A stretch of 64,000 nucleotides of DNA from Kineosporia sp. NBRC 101731 (GCF_030269305.1 NZ_BSTC01000017.1:62001-126000); one strand, 5' to 3'. Shown: positions 17,792 through 27,093, counted from the stretch's first letter. Numbers and translations: made by a program. The notes: generated from the letters alone by a model not told the origin.

Positions 17792-17868
17792 TCATGCAAA
17801 ACCTCCCCGGAGTTCTAGAACTGTGCACCCGGGAGTTCTAGAACGCTGGGGAGGTTTTGCATGATCAC
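17788..17868. repeat. Hairpin repeat element, copy A
   Basis: Arms of 21 perfect bases (17788-17808 and 17848-17868) begin GTGATCATGC and end TCCCC/GGGGA. The loop region holds two direct copies of GGAGTTCTAGAAC (17809-17821, 17832-17844), each containing the palindrome GTTCTAGAAC. It lies between the LysR remnant and cbiM. Confidence 0.93.
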
Positions 17869-17894
17869 GAACAGGGGGTTGCGCCCGGCTGTTA

Positions 17895-17911
17895 TTGCCA
17901 AGAGTCTGCAA
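17895..17911. promoter_or_regulatory. Putative metal-regulator (Nur-like) box before cbiM
   Basis: TTGCCAAGAGTCTGCAA reads TTGC-N9-GCAA, extending to ATTGC...GCAAT. The established Streptomyces Nur (nickel Fur-family) box is TTGCAA-N5-TTGCAA, the same geometry. It lies 20 bp before the start of a cobalt/nickel transporter operon. No cobalamin riboswitch is visible. The regulator assignment is inference. Confidence 0.45.
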
Positions 17912-17930
17912 TTGAGCGAACCTGTCCTTC

Positions 17931-18647
17931 ATGCATGCACCTGACGGCTTCATCGATGCCCCGGTCTCCGTCGCGGCCGGTGTCGTCGCGGCCGGCGGTC
18001 TGGCCCTGTGCCTGCGGGGCGCCCGCCGCGAGCTCGACGACCGCACCGCCCCGCTGGCCGGGCTCGTCGCGGTCTACGTGTTCGCCGTGCAGATGCTGAA
18101 TTTCCCCGTCGCCGCCGGTACCAGCGGCCACCTGCTCGGTGGCACCCTGGCCGCGGTGCTGGTCGGGCCCTATACCGGGGCGTTATGCGTAGCGGTGGTG
18201 CTCCTCGTCCAAGGTCTGCTGTTCGCCGACGGTGGGCTGACCGCCCTGGGTGTGAACATCTCGACCATGGCGCTGGCCACCGTGCTCGTCGGATATCCCC
18301 TGGCCCGGCTCCTGCTGCGGCTGCTGAACCGGTCCCGTCTGGCCACCCCGATCGCGGCGGGGGTCGCGGCCGGGATCTCGGTGGTGACCGCGTCGCTGGC
18401 CTTCGTCGGTTTCTACGCCCTGGGCGGCACCACCGACGTCGCGCTCGGCACGGTGGCGGCGGCCATGGTCGGCACGCACGCGCTGATCGGCATCGGTGAA
18501 GGGCTGATCACCGGGATGACGGTCGCGGCGATCGCCTCGGCCCGGCCGGACCTGGTGTATCTCAACCGCTTCCGCAAGCGGAAGACCCCTTCGGCCGCCC
18601 TGGCGCCGGAAGTGCCACAGCCCGTCTCGATGATCCGGGAGCTCTGA
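17931..18647 (+). CDS. cbiM: Cobalt/nickel ECF transporter substrate-binding subunit CbiM
   Basis: The 238-residue protein has about seven hydrophobic segments. Its N-terminus MHAPDGFID matches the invariant M-H-x-P-D-G of CbiM/NikM, where the first residues bind the metal, so ATG 17931 is the start with high certainty. GTSGHLLGGTLAAVLVGP and ALGVNISTMALATVLVGYP are also family hallmarks. It is the S-component of a group I energy-coupling-factor transporter with the three genes that follow. Cobalt or nickel cannot be told apart from sequence. The nearby cob genes favour cobalt, while the upstream Nur-like box favours nickel. Confidence 0.92.
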   Translation: MHAPDGFIDAPVSVAAGVVAAGGLALCLRGARRELDDRTAPLAGLVAVYVFAVQMLNFPVAAGTSGHLLGGTLAAVLVGPYTGALCVAVVLLVQGLLFADGGLTALGVNISTMALATVLVGYPLARLLLRLLNRSRLATPIAAGVAAGISVVTASLAFVGFYALGGTTDVALGTVAAAMVGTHALIGIGEGLITGMTVAAIASARPDLVYLNRFRKRKTPSAALAPEVPQPVSMIREL

Positions 18648-18652
18648 CCGGT

Positions 18653-19051
18653 ATGCGCACCCGGAACCTCTTGATCGGCCTGTTCGTGGTCAGCCTGCTC
18701 TTCGCCGGCGTGGTCAGCTACTACGCCAGCAGTTCTCCCGACGGCCTGGAGAAGGTCACCCAGGACCACGGCATCGCGGACAACGCCCAGGACCACGACC
18801 TCGACGATTCGCCCCTGGCCGGTTACGGGGTCAGCGGCGTGGACAACGCCCGGCTGTCCGGTGGCCTGGCGGGTGTGATCGGTGTCGCCGTGGTGTTCGT
18901 GGCCGCCTCCTCGCTCGTGCTCGTGACCCGTCGCCGCGCGTCCCTCGACCTCACCGCACCGAAAGCCGATACCGAGCCCGGTACCGAGCCTGAACCCGAG
19001 ACGAGCGACCACACCGACACGACCGTGTCGTCCTCTGCTCCCCGCCCGTGA
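18653..19051 (+). CDS. PDGLE-domain protein (CbiN/NikN-type subunit)
   Basis: This 132-residue protein has two membrane helices (about residues 5-24 and 75-97). Between them is an extracytoplasmic loop beginning SSPDGLEKVTQDHGI, the PDGLE signature. The C-terminal tail is acidic and disordered (PGTEPEPETSDHTDT). PDGLE proteins take the place of CbiN/NikN beside CbiM and are needed for metal capture. ATG 18653 lies 5 bp after cbiM. The stop overlaps the cbiQ start as GTGA. Confidence 0.88.
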   Translation: MRTRNLLIGLFVVSLLFAGVVSYYASSSPDGLEKVTQDHGIADNAQDHDLDDSPLAGYGVSGVDNARLSGGLAGVIGVAVVFVAASSLVLVTRRRASLDLTAPKADTEPGTEPEPETSDHTDTTVSSSAPRP

Positions 19052-19824
19052 GTGGCGGGCACACACACCACACGCTCTACCTGCCGGGGACGTCGGTCCT
19101 GCATCGTCTTCCGGCTCAGGTGAAACTCGTGGCCGCAGTGCTGGCGGTGCTGGCGATCGTCGCCGCTCCCCGTGAGCAATTCTGGGCCTTCGGGGTTTTC
19201 GCGGTCGTCATCGTGATTCTGGCGGTGACTGCGGGCATTCCCTTGCTCGTGATGGCCCGGCGCCTCCTGATCGAGATCCCCTTCATTGGTTTCGCCCTCC
19301 TGCTGCCCTTCGTGGCGCGGGGTGAGCGCACCGACGTGCTCGGGCTGCAGCTGAGCACCGACGGCCTCTGGGGCGCCTGGGAACTGCTGGCCACGGCCAC
19401 ACTCGGCGTCTCGGTCTCGATCCTGCTGGCCTCCACCACTCCCCTGCGCGAGGTACTGACCGGCCTGGAACGGCTGCGGATGCCCACCCTGATCGTGCAG
19501 ATCATGAGCTTCATGATTCGCTATGCCGACGTCGTCGCCGACGAGCTACGACGGATGCGGATCGCCCGGGAATCAAGAGGTTTCGTGGCGAGCAACATCC
19601 GTCACTGGCCGGTGCTGGGCCGCAGCGCCGGCGCCTTGTTCGTACGCTGCTTCGAGCGTGGCGAGCGGGTGCACCTGGCCATGCTGTCGCGCGGGTACAC
19701 CGGCCGGATGCCCCAGCCCGAGGGCGACGGCGCCACGATGGCCACCTGGAGCCTGGCACTCAGCCTGCCGGTACTCTTCGCTGCTGTGAGCCTGACCGCA
19801 GCCCTGACAGCAGCCCGGACATGA
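19048..19824 (+). CDS. cbiQ: ECF transporter transmembrane T-component CbiQ
   Basis: The 258-residue protein has about five helices. The long cytoplasmic region carries the coupling motifs of T-components: MRIARESRGF (A-R-x-x-x-x-G type) and MLSRGYTGRMP, which contact the ATPase. Start GTG 19048 overlaps the previous stop by four bases, and its stop overlaps cbiO as ATGA, so the four genes form one tightly coupled operon. Confidence 0.92.
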   Translation: MSGGHTHHTLYLPGTSVLHRLPAQVKLVAAVLAVLAIVAAPREQFWAFGVFAVVIVILAVTAGIPLLVMARRLLIEIPFIGFALLLPFVARGERTDVLGLQLSTDGLWGAWELLATATLGVSVSILLASTTPLREVLTGLERLRMPTLIVQIMSFMIRYADVVADELRRMRIARESRGFVASNIRHWPVLGRSAGALFVRCFERGERVHLAMLSRGYTGRMPQPEGDGATMATWSLALSLPVLFAAVSLTAALTAART

Positions 19825-20558
19825 GCGACGCCTTACGGCTGCAAGGCCTGAGCTTCAGCTACCCCGACGGCCACCTGGCCCTGGACGGCGTGAACCTGAC
19901 CGTGAGGGCGGGTGAGCGAGTGGCCCTGCTCGGCCCGAACGGCGCCGGCAAGACCACCCTGGCCCTGCATCTGAACGGCATCCACACCGCCACCTCCGGA
20001 TCCGTCGAGATCAGCGGAATGCCCGTGGAAAAGCGCAATCTCGCGGAGATCCGGCGCCGGGTCGGGATCGTGTTCCAGGATCCTGACGACCAGCTGTTCA
20101 TGCCTACCGTGCGCGACGACGTGGCCTTCGGACCCCGCAATCTCGGCCTGGGCAAGACCGAGGTCGCGCGGCGGGTCGACCAGGCCCTCGCCCAGGTGCG
20201 TCTGCACGACGTCGCGGACCGCCCGCCGCACCACCTGTCGTTCGGGCAGCGCCGCCGGGCCGCGGTGGCGACCGTGCTGGCGATGGACCCCGACATCCTG
20301 GTGCTCGACGAGCCCTCCAGCAACCTCGACCCGGCCGCCCGCCGCGAGCTCGCCGAGGTGCTGCTGAGCCTGGACGTGACCATCCTGATGATCACCCACG
20401 ACCTGCCCTACGCGCTGCAGCTGTGCCCACGCTCGGTGGTGCTGGCCGACCACCGCATCCAGGCCGACGCACCGACCGCGCAGCTGCTCGCAGACGCGGA
20501 CCAGCTGGCGAAATACCGGCTGGAGCTACCTTTCGGGTTCTGCGTGCCCACGCCCTGA
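19821..20558 (+). CDS. cbiO: ECF transporter ATPase CbiO
   Basis: The 245-residue ABC ATPase has Walker A GPNGAGKTT (about residues 39-47), Q-loop VFQDPDDQLF, signature LSFGQRRRAAVA, Walker B ILVLDEPSSNLD and H-loop ITHDL. The signature has Phe where most ABC proteins have Gly (LSGGQ), a common variation in CbiO-type ATPases. The QDPDDQLF sequence is typical of cobalt/nickel ECF ATPases. It powers CbiM/PDGLE/CbiQ. It is last in the operon, 13 bp from a convergent small gene, with no obvious terminator. Confidence 0.92.
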   Translation: MSDALRLQGLSFSYPDGHLALDGVNLTVRAGERVALLGPNGAGKTTLALHLNGIHTATSGSVEISGMPVEKRNLAEIRRRVGIVFQDPDDQLFMPTVRDDVAFGPRNLGLGKTEVARRVDQALAQVRLHDVADRPPHHLSFGQRRRAAVATVLAMDPDILVLDEPSSNLDPAARRELAEVLLSLDVTILMITHDLPYALQLCPRSVVLADHRIQADAPTAQLLADADQLAKYRLELPFGFCVPTP

Positions 20559-20571
20559 CCTGCTGGAACGA

Positions 20572-20769
20572 TCAGTCGGCCGGGCACACCCAGCCGCCGA
20601 CGCGTTCTTCGATCGGCAGTGCGCACTGGTCCGACTGCTGGTCGAAGTCGACGGCCCCGGTTCTGGCCCGGTGCGACGTCACCAGCATGGTCGAGCCGAT
20701 CACGATGGCCATGGCAGCGATCAGCGCGATCTTCACCCATCGACCTTCGGACACCATCAGAGCACCCAC
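20572..20769 (-). CDS. Small single-helix membrane protein, unknown function
   Basis: The 65-residue protein has one hydrophobic helix (VKIALIAAMAIVIGSTMLV) and a soluble C-terminus with two Cys (SDQCALPIEERVGGWVCPAD) that could form a disulfide outside the cell. Start GTG 20769 is preferred over an upstream in-frame TTG (20784) because GGAGGGA lies six bases before it. No family was recognised. It is convergent with cbiO. Confidence 0.55.
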   Translation of the reverse strand: MGALMVSEGRWVKIALIAAMAIVIGSTMLVTSHRARTGAVDFDQQSDQCALPIEERVGGWVCPAD

Positions 20770-20850
20770 GACAAGTCCCTCCAACTTGGCAGGCCGCCCA
20801 CCCTACGCGCTGATCCGGTTACGGAAGGAAAACGCCAGGAAAATTAGCTG

Positions 20851-21225
20851 CTACCTAGAGACCGGCCCGTCGCCCCCGCAGGCGCGGCACGAGTCGCCGG
20901 AACCCCAGTCGTACTGACGATGGCAGGACGGGCAGAACACCCGGGCATCCTCCTGGTCGCGAGCCACCTGCCAGCCGAGCAGGATCTGCAGGACGTCGTC
21001 ACTGCTCAGACCCCAGGCGGAATTCTGGGCGGCCGCGCGCTCCTGGGCGTCGGCCAGGGTCGGACCCCAGACCTCGTCGGTCCCGTCGACGACGAGGCGC
21101 GAGTACCGCACCTGCCCCTCGACGATGACCCGCGGGAAGTACCCACCGTCCGTCGAGGACGGAGTCATGATCATCCCGTTGGGACGCTCGATGACCGGGA
21201 TGACGACGCACTGTCGTGCCCCCAT
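20851..21225 (-). CDS. Zinc-ribbon protein of unknown function
   Basis: The 124-residue protein starts at ATG 21225 behind the ribosome site GAGGGGTGAGGA. The upstream part of the open frame lacks good codon use. The C-terminus has CPSCHRQYDWGSGDSCRACG, two CxxC pairs of a zinc ribbon. The N-terminal half is beta-rich (GGYFPRVIVEGQVRYSRLVV) and is followed by a helix with DDVLQILLGWQVARDQEDAR. No catalytic motif was seen. Zinc binding is inferred from the four Cys. Confidence 0.65.
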   Translation of the reverse strand: MGARQCVVIPVIERPNGMIMTPSSTDGGYFPRVIVEGQVRYSRLVVDGTDEVWGPTLADAQERAAAQNSAWGLSSDDVLQILLGWQVARDQEDARVFCPSCHRQYDWGSGDSCRACGGDGPVSR

Positions 21226-21391
21226 CGAAGTCCTCACCCCTCTTGCCGTCGTCGTGCTGTCCGGCCAAGGTTCACCCGGCGACCCCCGGGCGGGCGACCG
21301 CCGTTCGGGTGAAGGGTGACGCGCCGTGCTCAAGTTCGCTCATCACCCGGCCGATGGGGAGCGGCTCGAAGTGAGGACGCGTCCACGCACC

Positions 21392-22849
21392 TCAGGCGGT
21401 CGCGAACCCGGCCTGCTCGGCGTGGCGAGTCTGCTGAGGCACCTGGGCCGCCGACGGAACCACCGCCCGGGAGGCCGTGCCGAGCAGCACGTCGGTGACG
21501 GTCCGGGCCACCAGCGCCGTACCGACCCCGGTGATGCAGTGCGCGACGTCCGAGACACATGTGTCCTGACACCCCGACGCCGGCCGGGCCGGTCCCACGA
21601 CCCGGGAATCGGCCGACCACGGGCCGATCCGGTTCGGGGCGTCGTCGTCCGCCGGGTTGCCGCCGGCCGGATGACAGGTCACGGCCACGCACGGGGTCGC
21701 CACCGCGCAGGCCAGGTGCATCGCGTCGCAGACGCCCCCGAGATAGAGGTCGCTGGTGGCCAGCAGGGCCAGGGTGGTTCGCAATGGAGCCCGGCCGACG
21801 GCACTCACGATCGGCACCGACGGATTCAGGGTGCGCACGAAGTCGTCGGCGAGGAGCTCGTCGTCCGGACCGCCCAGCAGCACCACGCGAATCCCGAGAC
21901 GCTGGTGCACCTGGTTGACGGCCTCGGCATAGCCGGGCCAGGCTCCCCGGGCGTGCGGGCTGTTCAGCATCACCGCAACCAGCGGAGCGGGCACCGAGGT
22001 CAGAGGGTTCAGAGTGGCCAGAGCGTTCAAGGGCGAGAGCAGCGTGCGGGCCGCCGCATGGTCGGCCGGGCCGATCAGGGCCAGACCGGGAGCGTCGTAG
22101 GCATCCGGCGTGATCGTCACCCCCAGCGCCGCGGCGAGCCGTTCCCCCTGCCGCAGAACATGAGTCAGCGGTTCGCCGGCACAGACCAGGTCGGAGACGA
22201 GATCGCGTTCACTCTCCTGATCGATCGGCCCGATCGGGCCCAGCCGGTCGGCGGGGTCGAAGGCGATCACCCGGTCGGCGGCCGCGGCGGCGACGTACCG
22301 GGAGCCGAAGTGCTCGGCGTCGCGGCGCGGCAGCACGGCCAGGTCGTACCGGCCCTGGGCAGGACGTGACCGGCGCAGCAGCCGACGGGCGAACCGCCAG
22401 CACCGCAACTGCCCGGCCAGCGACTCCCGCCAGGGTTTCGCGGGCCAGGTGACCACGTCGTCCACCATTGACCCACCCCGCATGACCTCTCCCCGCAGAC
22501 CCCGGGTGACCAGGGTGACGCGGGCCTGCGGCCAGGCCACGCGCATCGCTGTCAGCAACGGCAGGGTCATCATCAGGTCGCCGACCTCGTCGGTGCGAAT
22601 CATCAGCACCGTGCGCGGGGGTACCTCGCGAAGATCGGGCCGGGCTTCCACCACCGGCCGCAGGGAATCGGTCAGACGCCGGAACAGCCTGGGCGACAAT
22701 CGGATACGGGAAGAGAGCCGGGCCGGCCCGCGTTCGTCGATCACGCGGACCGGCCACAGGTTCTCGACCCCCAGCGCCCGGCGGGCCCGGTCTTGAACGG
22801 TCGCCTCCCCGGCCGTCAGTGACGTGCCCTGAACGGCCGGTCCGGTCAC
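21392..22849 (-). CDS. Glycosyltransferase family 9 protein
   Basis: The 485-residue protein resembles ADP-heptose/GT9 transferases. It has [21 protein letters not shown] near residue 80-100, the GT-B middle section [15 protein letters not shown], and the C-terminal donor site [16 protein letters not shown] plus [22 protein letters not shown]. No membrane segment. It likely transfers a sugar to a cell-surface polymer or glycolipid; the donor is unknown. GTG 22849 overlaps the gmd stop (GTGA), so it is cotranscribed with gmd. A GDP-sugar donor context is possible, although most GT9 enzymes use ADP-heptose. Confidence 0.8.
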   Translation of the reverse strand: MTGPAVQGTSLTAGEATVQDRARRALGVENLWPVRVIDERGPARLSSRIRLSPRLFRRLTDSLRPVVEARPDLREVPPRTVLMIRTDEVGDLMMTLPLLTAMRVAWPQARVTLVTRGLRGEVMRGGSMVDDVVTWPAKPWRESLAGQLRCWRFARRLLRRSRPAQGRYDLAVLPRRDAEHFGSRYVAAAAADRVIAFDPADRLGPIGPIDQESERDLVSDLVCAGEPLTHVLRQGERLAAALGVTITPDAYDAPGLALIGPADHAAARTLLSPLNALATLNPLTSVPAPLVAVMLNSPHARGAWPGYAEAVNQVHQRLGIRVVLLGGPDDELLADDFVRTLNPSVPIVSAVGRAPLRTTLALLATSDLYLGGVCDAMHLACAVATPCVAVTCHPAGGNPADDDAPNRIGPWSADSRVVGPARPASGCQDTCVSDVAHCITGVGTALVARTVTDVLLGTASRAVVPSAAQVPQQTRHAEQAGFATA

Positions 22850-23856
22850 AGTTGCGCGGGCAGCTTCGTGCGCAGGTCGATGGTGCTCATGTCGGCGTCC
22901 ACCATCAGCTTCGCCAGCTCCGGGGGCAGCACCTTCGGGGTCCAGCCGAGCACGTCACGGGCCTTGGAGGCGTCACCGATCAGCGAGTCCACCTCGGTCG
23001 GGCGCAGGTACCGCTCGTCGAAGCGAACGTACTTCTCCCAGTCCAGATTCACGTGCTCGAAGGCGAACTGCAGGAAATCCTTCACCGTGTAAGCGGTTCC
23101 GGTCGCCACGACGAAGTCCTCGGCCTGGTCGGCCTGGAGCATCATCCACATCGCCTCGACGTAGTCCTTGGCGTACCCCCAGTCGCGCACCGCGTCGAGG
23201 TTGCCCATGTAGAGGTAGTCCTGCTTGCCCGCCACGATGTTCGCGACCGCCATCGAGATCTTCCGGGTCACGAACGTCTCACCCCGGCGCGGACTCTCAT
23301 GGTTGAACAGGATGCCGTTGGTGGCGAACATCCCGTACGCCTCACGATAGTTACGCGTCATCCAGTACGCATACACCTTCGCGGCGCCGTACGGGCTGCG
23401 CGGCCAGAACGGCGTGGCCTCGTTCTGCGGCGGCGGGGTCGCACCGAACATCTCCGAACTGGAGGCCTGGTAATAGCGGCACTCCAGGCCGATCATCCGG
23501 ATCGCCTCGAGCAGACGCGTACTACCCACCCCCGTCGAGAGACCGGTGAACTCCGGCTCGTCGAACGAGACCCGCACGTGCGACTGCGCGGCCAGGTTGT
23601 ACACCTCGGCCGGCTGCACCTTCTCCAGCAACGTGACCAGACGCGAACCGTCGGTCAGGTCGCCGTAGTGCAGGAACAGACGCGCCCGCGGGTCGTGGGA
23701 ATCGACGTAGAGATGGTCGATCCGGCCGGTGTTGAACTGGGACGACCGGCGCACGATGCCGTGCACCTCGTAGCCCTTCTCCAGCAGGAGCTCGGCCAGG
23801 TACGAACCGTCCTGACCGGTGATCCCGGTGATCAGGGCCTTCTTAGGTGTCTGCAA
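22846..23856 (-). CDS. gmd: GDP-mannose 4,6-dehydratase
   Basis: The 336-residue extended SDR converts GDP-mannose to GDP-4-dehydro-6-deoxymannose. NAD site [20 protein letters not shown], then [10 protein letters not shown], the catalytic [11 protein letters not shown] (YxxxK) and the Gmd-specific [16 protein letters not shown]. The start is TTG 23856 in front of the usual family beginning, with GGGGGCGG upstream. It is divergent from fcl, with a 250-bp shared promoter region, so the two enzymes of the GDP-fucose-type pathway are probably coregulated. Confidence 0.93.
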   Translation of the reverse strand: MQTPKKALITGITGQDGSYLAELLLEKGYEVHGIVRRSSQFNTGRIDHLYVDSHDPRARLFLHYGDLTDGSRLVTLLEKVQPAEVYNLAAQSHVRVSFDEPEFTGLSTGVGSTRLLEAIRMIGLECRYYQASSSEMFGATPPPQNEATPFWPRSPYGAAKVYAYWMTRNYREAYGMFATNGILFNHESPRRGETFVTRKISMAVANIVAGKQDYLYMGNLDAVRDWGYAKDYVEAMWMMLQADQAEDFVVATGTAYTVKDFLQFAFEHVNLDWEKYVRFDERYLRPTEVDSLIGDASKARDVLGWTPKVLPPELAKLMVDADMSTIDLRTKLPAQL

Positions 23857-24106
23857 CGTGCCGCCCCCAGAGATGGTGGACGCAAGACCGCCCCTACCGT
23901 CGTCACTGACGGCAATGCGCCGGACTCGCTCAGTAGCCGATTCAGTCCGTACCGTAGCGTGATGGGACGATCACGGAGGGGCATTGCCGACAGGTTCCGG
24001 CAACCTCCGGCGTTTGCCCGATGCGAGGCGATCCGCAAGGACGAGATGCACCGTTAGTGATCGAACGGGCACGCAAGGTGCTCGTTCTGCAGTACCGTTC
24101 CGCGTC

Positions 24107-25138
24107 ATGACCACGCTTCCGTCCTCCCCCACCTCGGCGGACCTCTCGGTCGAGCACGCCCCCGCGCGCCTCACCCCCGATCTGAGCGTCTATGTCGCCG
24201 GCCACCGCGGCCTGGCCGGCTCCGCCGTCTGGCGCGCGCTGAGCAAGCGTGGATTCACCGGCCTGATCGGCGCCGCCTCCTCCGAGGTGGACCTGCGCGA
24301 CCGGGCCGCGACGATGGACTTCGTCTCCGCGAACCGGCCCGACGTGATGGTCGTCGCCGCGGCCCGGGTCGGCGGAATCCTGGCCAACGACACCTACCCG
24401 GCCGATTTCCTCAGCGACAACCTGCGGATCCAGGTCAACCTGATGGACGCCGCCCGGCAGTTCGGCGTGCAGCGTCTGCTGTTCCTCGGTTCCTCGTGCA
24501 TCTACCCCAAGTTCGCCGAGCAGCCGATCAAGGAGTCGTCGCTGCTCACCGGCGCCCTGGAGCCGACGAACGACGCCTACGCCATCGCCAAGATCGCCGG
24601 CATCCTGCAGGTGCAGTCGATCCGCAAGCAATTCGGCCTGCCCTACATCAGCGCCATGCCGACCAACCTCTACGGCCAGGGCGACAACTTCGACGCCACC
24701 AACTCGCACGTGATGCCGGCCCTGATCCGCCGTTTCCACGAGGCGAAACTGACCGGCGCACAAGAGGTCACCATCTGGGGATCGGGCACGCCCCGGCGCG
24801 AGTTCCTACACGTCGACGACCTGGCCTCGGCCCTGGTCTTCCTGCTGGAGAACTACGACTCGCCCGACACCGTCAACGTGGGCACCGGCACCGACGTCAC
24901 CATCCGCGAACTGGCCGAGACCATCGCCGATGTCGTGGGCTGGCAGGGCAACCTGAGGTTCGACACCTCCAAGCCCGACGGCACCCCGCGCAAGCTGCTC
25001 GACGTGTCGCGTCTGCGCGGCATGGGCTGGGCGCCGGAGGTCTCGCTGCGCGACGGCGTGGAGAGCACCTACCGCTGGTTCACGAGCAACCTGAACAGCA
25101 TTCGCATCGAGGACGGCCTGGTCGGCCTCCCGCGCTGA
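24107..25138 (+). CDS. fcl: GDP-L-fucose synthase
   Basis: The 343-residue bifunctional epimerase/reductase makes GDP-L-fucose from the Gmd product. Motifs: YVAGHRGLAGSAVWRAL (NADPH site), LFLGSSCIYP with the catalytic Ser, AYAIAKIAGILQ (YxxxK) and MPTNLYGQGDNFD. Start ATG 24107; the N-terminal 26 residues before the first strand are longer than in E. coli. A TACCGT hexamer lies at 24093-24098, eight bases before ATG, and there is no ribosome site, suggesting a leaderless transcript. The pair supplies an L-fucose-type deoxyhexose for surface glycans. Confidence 0.93.
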   Translation: MTTLPSSPTSADLSVEHAPARLTPDLSVYVAGHRGLAGSAVWRALSKRGFTGLIGAASSEVDLRDRAATMDFVSANRPDVMVVAAARVGGILANDTYPADFLSDNLRIQVNLMDAARQFGVQRLLFLGSSCIYPKFAEQPIKESSLLTGALEPTNDAYAIAKIAGILQVQSIRKQFGLPYISAMPTNLYGQGDNFDATNSHVMPALIRRFHEAKLTGAQEVTIWGSGTPRREFLHVDDLASALVFLLENYDSPDTVNVGTGTDVTIRELAETIADVVGWQGNLRFDTSKPDGTPRKLLDVSRLRGMGWAPEVSLRDGVESTYRWFTSNLNSIRIEDGLVGLPR

Positions 25139-25155
25139 CCCCCGCAAACCTTTCC

Positions 25156-25214
25156 GTGATCATGCGGAGTGTCCCCGGAGTTCTCTCACTCCCGGGGACA
25201 CTCCGCATGATCAC
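25156..25214. repeat. Hairpin repeat element, copy B (perfect 23-bp arms)
   Basis: Bases 25156-25178 and 25192-25214 are perfect reverse complements (GTGATCATGC... and ...GCATGATCAC), with a 13-nt loop. It lies 17 bp after the fcl stop and may also act as its terminator, although no T-run follows. Confidence 0.95.
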
Positions 25215-25265
25215 GAACGAATAATGGGGTGCTCGCACCCCGGTCGGCTGCCAGGATCGTCCTCC

Positions 25266-25991
25266 ATGGAGACTTCCGAGCTACGGCGCCATCTCGACGC
25301 CGAGTACGCCCGCCTGCGGTCGGTGATCCCGGACGCCCCGGACCTGACCGGGATCACCGTGCCGTCCTGCCCGGAGTGGTCGCTCGCCGACCTGGTGCAG
25401 CACGTCGGCGAGGTGTATCTGCACAAGGTGGACTGCATCCGCCTGAACGCCCGCCCCACCCAGGAGCCGGACCTGGCGGGCCTGGGCCCCCTCGACGTGC
25501 TCGAGCGTGGGTTCGCGCTGCTGAACCAGACTTTCGACGAGCATCAGCCGCAGGACGCCGCCTGGACCTGGTTCGCTCCCGACCAGAGCGTCGGCTTCTG
25601 GATCCGGCGCATGGCCCACGAGACCGCCGTGCACCGCGTCGACGCCGAGCTGGCCGTGAACGACGCGAGTGAGATCGGGGCCGAACTCGCCGAGGACGGC
25701 CTGGACGAGTTGCTCGCGGTCATGCTGGTGGCCGACATCGAGCCGCACGAGTACCAGATCGGCCGCCCCGACATCGAGTTGCGCTCCCCCACCCGCTCCT
25801 GGTTCGTCCACTTCGAGCCCGGGAGTCTGCGGGTCAGCGACGAGGGCCGGGCCGCCACCGTGATCCAGGGACCGGCACCAGACCTGGAGCTGTGGCTCTA
25901 CAACCGCGCGGCGGGAGCGAACCTGAAATACACCGGCGACCTGATGGGTGTGGGAGTGATCAAAGACCTGCTGACCGAGGCCACCCAGTAG
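25266..25991 (+). CDS. Maleylpyruvate isomerase-type (DinB-like) mycothiol-dependent family protein
   Basis: The 241-residue soluble protein has the N-terminal four-helix metal-binding domain of the mycothiol-dependent maleylpyruvate isomerase group. It opens LRRHLDAEYARLRSVI and has VPSCPEWSLADLVQHVGEVY and FWIRRMAHETAVHRVDAE. The two His positions (QHVGE, AHETAVHR) fit the metal ligands. The C-terminal part (FVHFEPGSLRVSDEGRAATV...LWLYNRAAG) is the sterol-carrier-like partner domain common in these proteins. The substrate is unknown and mycothiol use is inferred from the family. Monocistronic, from ATG 25266. Confidence 0.75.
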   Translation: METSELRRHLDAEYARLRSVIPDAPDLTGITVPSCPEWSLADLVQHVGEVYLHKVDCIRLNARPTQEPDLAGLGPLDVLERGFALLNQTFDEHQPQDAAWTWFAPDQSVGFWIRRMAHETAVHRVDAELAVNDASEIGAELAEDGLDELLAVMLVADIEPHEYQIGRPDIELRSPTRSWFVHFEPGSLRVSDEGRAATVIQGPAPDLELWLYNRAAGANLKYTGDLMGVGVIKDLLTEATQ

Positions 25992-26108
25992 CCCGTGACG
26001 TGACCGCCGTCACAAACAGCCTGGGGACGACAAACCCCTCCAACTCGTTTCACCCTTCGATCCGTCGTGCACCCACGACGGGACGACGATCGGGAGTGAG
26101 GACGAGCG

Positions 26109-26708
26109 GTGGCGACTGGCCAGGGACTACGCGAGCGGAAGCGTGCGGCCTCCCGGGCGTTCACCGTGGAGGCGGCCCTGCGGTTGTTCGCCGAGCACGG
26201 CTACGAGAACGTCACGGTGGCCGATATCTGCACCGCCGCCGACATCGCGCCCCGCACGTTCTTCCGGTACTTCGCCACCAAGGAAGAGCTGCTGGCCGAG
26301 CCGGCGCGGGTGATGGCCGCGCGCATCCGGGAGATCTTCGCCGTCGCGCCGCTGGAGCTCGACGACGCCGCGGTACTCTCCCTGGCGCTGCGCGACCTCG
26401 GTGACTACGTGCTCGAGCACCGCGAGCAGCTCGTCGTGCTGCAGGACGCCGCGGTCCAGGCCTCCCGGGTCAGTCCGCACCTGCGGCTGGCCGACCGCGA
26501 GCGCCGGCTGGCGACCGACCTGGTCAACCGGGCGATGTCACCGGGCGGTCAGATGCGGGAGCCGGACTGGCGCACCCGCCTGCTCGTCGCCCAGGGGCTG
26601 GCGGCCCTGCGGATCTGGATGCAAGACGTGCTGGATCCCGCGGAGGCGAGCTCTCCCCGCCCGGCCGATGATCCGATGGCCCATCTGGGCGAGATCCTGG
26701 CGAGCTGA
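26109..26708 (+). CDS. TetR-family transcriptional regulator
   Basis: The 199-residue protein has a TetR helix-turn-helix (ALRLFAEHGYENVTVADICT followed by ADIAPRTFFRYFATKEELL, about residues 23-62). The C-terminal helical ligand-binding part fits the MftR-like/TetR C-terminal 17 group. GTG 26109 follows GAGG with good spacing. No operator or target can be assigned. Neighbours are the isomerase-type gene upstream in the same direction and a convergent response regulator. Confidence 0.85.
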   Translation: MATGQGLRERKRAASRAFTVEAALRLFAEHGYENVTVADICTAADIAPRTFFRYFATKEELLAEPARVMAARIREIFAVAPLELDDAAVLSLALRDLGDYVLEHREQLVVLQDAAVQASRVSPHLRLADRERRLATDLVNRAMSPGGQMREPDWRTRLLVAQGLAALRIWMQDVLDPAEASSPRPADDPMAHLGEILAS

Positions 26709-26721
26709 TCACGCCCGCAGC

Positions 26722-27093
26722 TCACCGCGCCAGAGCCAGCGCCCGGTCGACCACCCGGTTGAGGTCGGCCGTGACCACCGGCTTGAGCAGGTATGCAGCG
26801 TTGAGCTCCTGTGCGGTCTCCTGATCGCCCGCCATCTGCCGGGCGGTGAGCATGATCGCCGGCATCCGCACGGTGATCGGCATCCGGCGCAGGATCGTCA
26901 GCAGATCCAGACCGTCGATGCCTTCCATGACGATGTCGAGCAGCGCCAGGTCGGGCACGCCGTGCATCCCGATCAGGGCCAGGGCCTCACCCGCGGTGGC
27001 CACGCTCTGCACGTCGTGACCCATGCGCTGCAGCCTCAGCTCGAGGAGCAGTCTGTTGTCCGGGTCGTCCTCGACAACGAGCACCCGTGCCAT
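26722..27093 (-). CDS. Single-domain response regulator (CheY-like receiver)
   Basis: The 123-residue receiver domain has no output domain. Acidic pair VVEDD at positions 8-9, phospho-acceptor Asp in LALLDIVME (about 52), Thr in IMLTARQ and the conserved Lys in YLLKPV are all present, so it should be phosphorylatable. ATG 27093 begins MARVLVVEDD; the in-frame TTG two codons upstream is less likely. No kinase is adjacent. Partner and output are unknown. Confidence 0.85.
   Translation of the reverse strand: MARVLVVEDDPDNRLLLELRLQRMGHDVQSVATAGEALALIGMHGVPDLALLDIVMEGIDGLDLLTILRRMPITVRMPAIMLTARQMAGDQETAQELNAAYLLKPVVTADLNRVVDRALALAR

Noticed and set aside
17788-17868. CRISPR-like or terminator-only explanation for the palindromes
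   Set aside because: Copies are far apart and unique in their arms, and some lie upstream of genes or inside coding sequence, so neither an array nor plain terminators fit.
17869-17930. Cobalamin riboswitch before cbiM
   Set aside because: The gap after the repeat is only about 60 bases and lacks the B12-box; a Nur-like palindrome explains it better.
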